Assembly (NCBI GenBank): GCA_902729315.2
Contig: LR746281.1
Coordinates: 1,548,501 to 1,612,500, forward strand
Source of the DNA: Spirodela intermedia
Taxonomy: Eukaryota > Streptophyta > Magnoliopsida > Alismatales > Araceae
Direction of reading: 5' to 3'
Length of the DNA: 64,000 nt
Shown here: positions 57,001 to 64,000 of the stretch, one piece after another
Layout: each line of letters opens with the position of its first letter
How positions within the stretch are numbered: the stretch's first letter is position 1
Program-made: the position numbers and the translations under genes
Notes under the pieces: model-generated
Databases searched by the model: none
What the model was told of the DNA's origin: nothing
What the model saw: the letters and a program-made list of their open reading frames with translations, nothing else

Positions 57001-57839
57001 AAGCTGGATTCTTAATCGTTGAATATGCATTGACCATTGACTGACGTGCTGATGGTTGAATATGCAACAGAATCAGTCAGCAGTTCAGTCATGAAGGTTC
57101 GCTATATGGCTCAGACTCCACAGATCCAAGTGATTTGGATCTAGCAGATCTGGACAGGTTAAGATCTGGCGGATCCTGACCAATTTTATATATGCTCGTT
57201 CACTGAGTCACAAACGGGTTGGAACTTAACCTGAACTGGTGGGACGGTGAATCAAATGGGAATGGCGGAGCAGGCGTTGATTGAACAGGGGGAGAGAGTG
57301 GAAGGGCAGGATGACAGAGAGGACAGAGTGGTGGATGGCGAGTTCGGCAGCATCACACAGGTTGTGGCGCAGGCAAAGTTGGTATGGTGGCGTCGAACGG
57401 TGGCAACGGGCATGAAGTGGCGCCAACGATTCAAGACAACGGTGGAGGCGTAAATCAATCCCTAAGCGTTATTGGGGGCGTTGCGATAGGGCGCAACTCG
57501 ACAGCAGCAGATGTTAGATGGAGGATAGTAGATGATAGTTGCTGGCGGCAGGTGGCTGGCGAATGCCAGGTGACGGGTGTCAGTTTCAGGTAGCTGATGG
57601 ATGGAAAAAGACAGCAGTGGCTGACAGGGTTGGATAAATGACCCTCACAGACTCTCCCCTCACAGAGCAATGTTGGCTAAGCTATGAAACCAAATGATTA
57701 TTTTCTTCTTTGTTTCTAGGGTTACGCGAGGTTATGTATAACCTTCCTGATTCTTAATAAAAGAAAGAATTGCGTCATAATAAAGAAGTTACACCTGAAT
57801 GGGTACAGGCTAAGCGCTGAAGAAGTTGATGGTGGCTAG
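57001..57839. other. GC-richer intergenic patch, possible retroelement remnant
   Basis: 57240-57600 is GC-richer and has overlapping short open frames on both strands, none resembling a family. At 57668-57690 'gttggctaagctatgaaacc' reads on the minus strand like a very degenerate tRNA-Met primer site, which would make this a copia leader. Weak. Confidence 0.3.
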
Positions 57840-58385
57840 TTTCTTCGATTCCCATCAGTTTGACGAAGACAATATATGAGACAGTCATGCTAATATAATT
57901 ATCGCCTGATGTAATTAAATCCAATTTGAATTCCTCAACAATGTTAAACATAGGGCAACACGAGAGAGAGCAAGTTTCCTCGATTCCCATCAGTTTGACG
58001 AAGACAATATCATACAACGAGACAATAATGCTAATATAATTATCGCCTGATGTAATTAAATCCAATATGAATTCCTCAACAATGTTAAACATAGGGCAAC
58101 ACGAGAGAGAGCAAGTTTCCTCGATTCCCATCAGTTTGACGAAGACAATATCATACAACGAGACAATAATGCTAATATAATTATCGCCTGATGTAATTAA
58201 ATCCAATATGAATTCCTCAACAATGTTAAACATAGGGCAACACGAGAGAGAGCAAGTTTCCTCGATTCCCATCAGTTTGACGAAGACAATATCATACAAC
58301 GAGACAATAATGCTAATATAATTATCGCCTGATGTAATTAAATCCAATATGAATTCCTCAACAATGCTAAACATAAAGCAACACC
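57840..58385. repeat. 141-bp minisatellite, four units
   Basis: Units start at about 57840 (135 bp, 6 nt shorter), 57975, 58116 and 58257; units 2-4 are nearly identical. Each begins 'tttcctcgattcccatcag' and ends 'gagagagagcaag'. As 141 = 3 x 47, the minus strand stays open for 199 codons (58374-57775) with a 47-residue repeat containing MGIEETCSLSCCP. The unit is single-copy next to the MATE pseudogene (about 44345-44450), so it expanded after the duplication. I regard it as non-coding downstream DNA of the MATE gene. Confidence 0.93.
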
Positions 58386-58422
58386 AGAGAGCGTGAGCAG
58401 GCTGTCTTATTTGCAGGTGCGC

Positions 58423-58559
58423 TTACGACGCGTAGCAATGGCTCTGTGGGTTTACCACCGATCCTCCCCATTCCTTTATCCGGGAATCTGCCGCCGCGGC
58501 CTGCAGCAAAGGATAAAATGCATAGTCAGATCGACTCTTTCCGCGAGACATAGAGAGAT

Positions 58560-58590
<31 letters not shown>

Positions 58591-58930
58591 GACAGAGGGC
58601 ACCGACCTCCTTGTTCCAGTTTGTGCAGAGCGTGATCCCCGTGAGTATCGATGTCTGCAACAACACCCCGGAGATCATCCCGCTCCAGATGCCCTTCACG
58701 AAATTTTCGGTCAGAATCACCCTACCATACCACTCTTCCTCGCTAACTCCGCTACTCTATCTGCCTCTCCTTACAAACCATTACCTTGATTCCCAGATCG
58801 AAGTAAGATCCCAGAAAGAACCCTAGTGGAAGGCCGACGACGTAGTAGCAGAAGAGATTTACGTAGGCGACGAGGGTCTGCCATCCCGCTCCCACGGCAA
58901 CACCTATAGCTCCCCAATTCACTCAGGTAA

Positions 58931-59009
<79 letters not shown>

Positions 59010-62000
59010 TGCAAGAATTTATTAGGAGATTCACCAGTAAGGACGGGCTGGACGCTGTTGAGGAGAAGAGTGAAGGAGAAGAGGACAGCGATATCGGAGA
59101 CAGCGCGGGAGACGACTGGGCTGTTCGTGAAGGGAACACCGTAGACCTCCCTGAGGGAGAGGACCAAGGCCATGAAGAAGACCCCAATGAGGGCGGAGAA
59201 GATGACGACCACGAGGATGGAGAACTTGGCCGCCCTCGGCCTCCCGGCTCCGAGTTCATTTGAAATCCTCACGCTGCTCCATTCAAATCATTAAAAATTT
59301 CACGCTTTTTGATCAAATTCAATTGCATCAGAAGATTGATCGCTCTGTCGACTTTCACTCAAATTGATTCTCGGAATAAGAGCGTATGGATTTTTTGTAA
59401 TTAGCACATAAATGTTGTCTAACGAGATCTGGGTGTTCTGTTAACATGGTAAGAAAAAACCTCAGTGAAAACGACGACTCATCGTCTCTCTCTACGGATT
59501 TGCTCCTCATCTGACTTTTCCTCTTCCCCTTGATCCATGATGCCCCGGCCGTAATGGCCACCCACCTAATAGCTCAAGTCCTTACGACAGTGGAATATAT
59601 ATAACCTTGTGTTGGGATATATCCTACGAACTAACTCGACTACTTTTTACATAACATGGTAGGATCACTACTAAAGAGTGTTAGTCGACTTCGGGCCATC
59701 GAGCATACCTTATTGCTGCGTTGAATCCGATGAACACCATGATCTCCCACCCGCTCAGGTTCACACTGCCGACAGACGGGCTACGTCACATTATCGAAAA
59801 ACTTTGTTGCTCATAATAGTATGCACTTGTGCATACTTACCAGATGGATATGGCGGCGACCGCGACTTCGGCGTTCCTCAGGTGACCCGCCAGCACCACC
59901 AGAAACATGTAATACCAGAACTCCAGACTACACGTCGTGAGAACGTAGCGGCAATAACTCAGATATTGAATGAGCAATAGGAAATCTTCATAAATGCGAT
60001 TCTATGAGTGCACTTTACCACATCATGATGGCGGAGGCGATGGAGAGCCTAGCAAAGGCGGCGAGATCCCGAAAGGCGGCCAAGCTGAAGCCCGTCCAGG
60101 CGCCGGGGCAGTTGCCCATGAGGATGTAGAGGAGCTGGCCGAGCACAACCGCCCACCAGGAGATGTTTAGCGAGGCGGCGGCGCCGGGGAGGCCCAGGCC
60201 GAGCCGCACGATGAAGAGCCAGCTGAGGAGGAGGTGCAGCAACAGCGCCACCGCAGACACCACGGCCATGGTCATCACCTTGCTCTGCGCCTGCAAGAAC
60301 TTCTGGATGGGGAAGTTGGCCCCGTATGCGAATAGCTGGGGGATCATGTACAGTGAGAATCGCCCAGCGAGGACAGCGATCTCCTCCTCCTGACCGAAAA
60401 ACCGCAGGATCGGCGTGGCAAAGAGGTAGATGGGCATCAGGCAGAGGCACATGGTCATGAGGATCAACCAGGACCTCTGCATGTAGACACCCATCATGTG
60501 GAGCTGCTTCGCGCCATAGGCCTGACCGCAGAGCGTCTCCAGTGCGCTTCCCATCCCGAGCTGTGGGAATCCATCGGCACTATTCATGTCTGCTACAAAT
60601 AATCGGGGAGCAAGGGGGATGTTCGTGTGTGTGGGTGTGGGCGAGATAGGTGGAAAATGAATCAAAAATTCGTCATCCACCTGAGTATAATATGTTCAAA
60701 GAATCTAAGGCAAGATAACGAAGATGACAAGATGAAATACACTTGGAAAAGCACTAAGAACTGATATGTAAATATTTGCACGGTTAGAGAAATCATTATA
60801 CACCTATGGAGAGAGCTAGATATGTTTATTTGATGGAAGAACAAATAGAGATAGCCTTACAAAAAAAATTTGATATCTTTCCTCAACTCAATGTCGAAAC
60901 TATTCTTCTTCAACGAGAAAAGAAATGACCCAAATAGAAGAAGAAAGAACCCTACCTTCTTCTCACCAATCATAACTTCTCCACTAACCCCCTTTGGTTG
61001 TTTTAGGTATGCATCGTTTGCCAAGAATAAATGATTTACAGAAATAAACTTTACAAGATTTTAGATCCTTAAGTAATTTCTGATTGTTCAAATATAACCT
61101 TTTCTTTTAATATATATGCCCGAGCCTAACATGCCAGAACATGGTAGTAACATCTTTAAAATGAGATGTGATTAATGCATTACCAAAATACAATGGTATC
61201 CAGAAACTTGTATAATTATCCAATTTTCTCTCCCTTTCTGTTAGCTAAAGCACCTTTTTTATTTTCAGAAAACCATTAATGCTAGTATAAGTCCAATCGT
61301 TTGCATCATGTACTTAGGCAGATTATAATTTTTCTTAAGTTTGGTGCATCTGATACACAACATCTACCAAAGTTTTGACCACTGTATCAAAAAAATTAAT
61401 TTTTAGTGGTAATATCTCAATAGTTTTTCACTCAACATTTAGTACCCATGAAAATTCTACTTCCAAAATAGGATGTATGTGTCAAACCGATCCCCAAATG
61501 AATACATATATATAGAAACCAGTAGAATAAAATACCCTTATATTGGAGTAATTTATGCTTGAAGAGATTGTTAAAACATCTCATTCCTTCTCAAAATAAA
61601 AGTGATATTGACTTACACAACTGGTTCATTACCCTTCTAGTTACTTTCTTGCTTTCAACATTGAAAGCATCATCTATTTTCCAATTACTTTCTTGATATT
61701 ATTAGTAACATTTATCATTACCTCTTGAACTGGAACTAATTTATTTTTCTTACCCTGTCATTATTTTTTAGACATCCTCTCTCTTCTCTTGAACCTTTCA
61801 CTATCAGACTACATATAAAAGGTTTGTTTCAACCTGATGTAATACTAATATATAATTAACCTCTCATAAGTTCAAGATATCTTTACCATAGAAGATTGTT
61901 GTCACTAAGTGGTCATAAGATTGAAGTAATAATTAAGGGAAAAGAACAGCTTAGTCTTCTTACACCACCTTGGCCTCCATACTATGAAGATGTGAGATCA

Positions 62001-63614
62001 ACTTAGTGAATGTATTTACATATTCTAGGATATTTTCTTCATCACATGTGTTAATTTCTTATTCAAATATAATTTACTTGTAAAATATTTTACATAATAT
62101 TTCTGATTTTTTGCATAAATCAATAATAGTAACCACTTTGATAATTAACCCCTCAAATAGACATAAATTAATTATACTAATTACTTTGAAATCTAATATA
62201 TCTTAATGTTCATCACTTAATCTTTATGTTTTTTCTTTTCTATGAAGTACTTTATGAAGTGTTGTACAAAGATTGTCTTTACTCTCTTTTATGACAAACC
62301 AAAATCAATCTTTCCATTGAATTTTGCAACCTCAAATTTTGCCATTATCTTTACAATAGCATACTTAATGAGGTAAGACTAACTTGGCTTTGATATAAAA
62401 TGATGTTTGTAAAAAAATGATATAAAATAAAAAAAAATCCTTAAGCATGGACATGACCAATATCAAAGGTATTATAATGAAAATGGCAAGATTAAAGTAC
62501 AAATGAAAGAGCAATATGAAGTGATACCCCAATATTTACCTTGCTTAAATAAATCCTTCTACATCTACAAGAACTACTGATAATTCCATGAGGGAAGAAA
62601 AAATGGAAATAGACCCTTAAATATTGGATTCTCTTTCCTCTACTTGATGTTGAACATCTTTCCTTTTAATAAGAAAAAACCTAAATTAAATAATCAAAAA
62701 CTCTATATTATTCTCTTCTCACCAAGCCCAACTTGTCCACTCCCCCCACCTCTTAGAACTCTCCACAGCTCTCACTCACCTTCTCCCATTCCCCTGCCCT
62801 TTAAATAGGATAAGAGGAGGGAGGGGGAGAAGGATAGGGAGCCGGTTATAACGGATGCGGGTCCTTCATAGCTCCTCATCTTCTCTATTGGGCCTTTGTA
62901 ACGGCCCAGCTAGTTCCAACGACTCAATAAGAACAGAGAGTCAGCTGGGTAAGTGGCCGATCCACATAACCATTGGTAATAAAAGAGACGCGATGATTAT
63001 AAAATGAGCTCTGAGAGAATCGAGATGGATGCGCTGCCCTCATCCCCCCTCCGTCCAATCCCAAGGAGTGAGGAGATGGCTGCGGACGGAAGGCAGCTAG
63101 TCAAGTCAGATGCGACGTGCCCTGGCAGGCCTTAGAGTCAACGGAGGGATTTAAGAAGTGGCAGGAAATCGACCGGTGAGAGATGGTCTCTTCGCGGATG
63201 TCAGAGTTGACTAGATCCGATCTATTGTTGCCACAAGCGGATGAGGAAGATGAGGATGATGACGATGAGGAGGATGAAGTGGAAGAAGGGAAATAGAGGA
63301 TACGGCGGCAAGGAGAGGAGACGAACCATGATCCCGAAGGCGAGGCCGGCGATGACCATGTTCTCGGTGGAGACGGCGTCGAGCTCCAGCGTGGTGAGGT
63401 GGCCGGCGAAGACCTGGGTGGCGGCGCCGAGGGAGTACTGCGCTATGGAGGTGAAGATCGCCGGCCCCGCGAGGTACCAGAGCCTCTTGTTCTCCTCCAC
63501 CGCCTCCTTCAGAAAAGTCCGGCAGGTGGTTATCTCCCCCATGTCCGCCTCGCCACCTACCCTGTCATCCTCATGGAGTAGAGGCTCCTCCAGCTTCTCC
63601 CCTCTCCCCACCAT
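58423..63614 (-). CDS. MATE efflux transporter, DETOXIFICATION (DTX) type
   Basis: Multidrug and toxic-compound extrusion carrier: a 12-helix proton-coupled exporter of plant secondary metabolites or xenobiotics (family knowledge; substrate unknown). Exons, 5' to 3': 63614-63327, 60560-60019, 59927-59841, 59765-59709, 59273-59035, 58903-58785, 58693-58607, 58500-58423; 498 residues, all phases fit. Landmarks: [19 protein letters not shown] (helix 1), [20 protein letters not shown] (MATE signature), [94 protein letters not shown], and a C-terminal IKEWGGS. The sequence resembles the DTX29-33/TT12 clade. Intron 1 (2.77 kb) carries a copia gag fragment; intron 5 is mostly CT repeat. No inactivating change seen. 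Confidence 0.93.
58928..59006. repeat. (GA)n microsatellite in MATE intron 5
   Basis: Pure GA on the plus strand, CT on the sense strand; it occupies most of the 131-nt intron 58904-59034. A shorter GA tract lies in intron 7 (about 58550-58580). Confidence 0.97.
60690..62910 (-). mobile_element. Deleted Ty1/copia element in MATE intron 1
   Basis: Two LTR-like segments (about 60690-60990 and 62455-62750) flank 1.4 kb of internal DNA. A primer-site-like sequence lies at 62399-62386 (minus strand, tttatatcaaagcc), followed by a gag start reading [17 protein letters not shown]. The rest is eroded, with no pol. Relative to the pseudogene intron, about 1.9 kb (61060-62910) is extra here. Confidence 0.65.
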
Positions 63615-64000
63615 GACTGTCTCTCCGTCTCTCTTCTTCTCTCCCTCTCCGGTTTTCCTGATCTCTTCACATATTTTTACACATATATATAGGGGGGGAG
63701 AGAAAGAGAGACCGAAAACGAGTTTGTTGTGATCCAATCTCACTCCCCTCTCTCTCTCTCTCCAAGAAGGAGCGCTGGTCCTATCGTCTGTCTGATCAGG
63801 ATCAAGAAGCTGGCAGTGGAGAGGGGGAGGGTTGCTCTGGCGTATCGCCGTCTAGTGACGAAGTCATTAATAGACATCGGGAGACCCACAGACACAGACA
63901 CGTTCCAAGCTACTCAAATGACGCGCCGGATACGTGAGTAAATATTTTTTGTCATTTTCTTTACATATTTTTGTCGTTTTCTTTAAATATTTTTTGTCAT
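63615..64000 (-). promoter_or_regulatory. Upstream region of the intact MATE gene
   Basis: A TATA-like run (acacatatatatagg) lies at about 63678-63692, about 65-80 bp before the ATG. A CT tract is at about 63748-63763, and 63730-63830 is shared with the pseudogene's upstream region. The last 100 bp turn T-rich with 'atttttgtcattttctttac'-like repeats running off the window. Confidence 0.5.

Noticed and set aside
57247-57593. Short open frames in the GC-richer patch as a gene
   Set aside because: Overlapping frames on both strands of about 68 codons each, no motif, no splice-compatible partner exons found.
57775-58374. The 47-residue repeat frame as a real gene
   Set aside because: Only the repeat unit length (3 x 47) keeps it open; there is no family match, no promoter, and a non-coding single unit sits beside the dead MATE copy. 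Kept as a finding only.
57840-58385. The 141-bp array as a CRISPR array
   Set aside because: Units are contiguous without variable spacers, and this is a plant chromosome.

Overview
This is plant nuclear DNA. The evidence is intron-rich genes with GT-AG borders, plant-specific families (plasma-membrane aquaporin, pentatricopeptide-repeat protein, DETOXIFICATION-type MATE transporters) and nested LTR retrotransposons. The strongly GC-rich coding exons in an AT-rich background, with many long (GA/CT)n tracts, suggest a monocot; that is an inference and I cannot name the species.

Layout. 1-2.7 kb: AT-rich DNA with a decayed Ty1/copia relic and a decayed copy of one LARP exon. 2.7-20.9 kb is a gene island: a La-related protein (LARP1-like, -), a PIP2 aquaporin (+), an intronless PPR protein (-), an Abitram/FAM206A homologue (+) and an RBM39/CC1-like splicing factor (13 coding exons, -). 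The PPR and Abitram genes are head to head, with 155 bp between start codons. 20.9-21.9 kb holds a broken duplicate of the first exon of a thioredoxin-fold gene whose intact copy lies at 50.8-53.4 kb. 22-43 kb is a nested retrotransposon block: a plus-strand Ty1/copia element is split by a minus-strand Ty3/gypsy element (PBS complementary to tRNA-Asp). Both are split by solo LTRs of a third family (four copies in the window, three with clean 5-bp target-site duplications). 44-64 kb carries a MATE duplication: a dead copy (44.7-47.7 kb), an extra exon-1 fragment (48.1-48.3 kb) and an apparently intact copy (58.4-63.6 kb), with the intact thioredoxin-fold gene and more copia debris between them.

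The genes do not form a pathway; they are ordinary neighbours in a plant chromosome. I reconstructed exon structures by hand, requiring splice consensus, phase continuity and family-like protein. For LARP, PIP2, Abitram, RBM39, the thioredoxin-fold gene and the intact MATE gene, the exon lengths sum to a multiple of three with no internal stop.

I found no new defence-like or enzymatic system. The most interesting signals are: a PIP2 aquaporin whose aromatic filter residue (Phe in spinach SoPIP2;1) is Ala; a 114-nt stop-free in-frame intron in the same gene, made mostly of CT repeats; short introns that are largely (CT)n on the sense strand in several genes; a MATE pseudogene whose exons 6-7 were apparently lost between two GA tracts; a 141-bp (47-codon) minisatellite that stays open in frame beside the intact MATE gene; and the well-bounded solo-LTR family.
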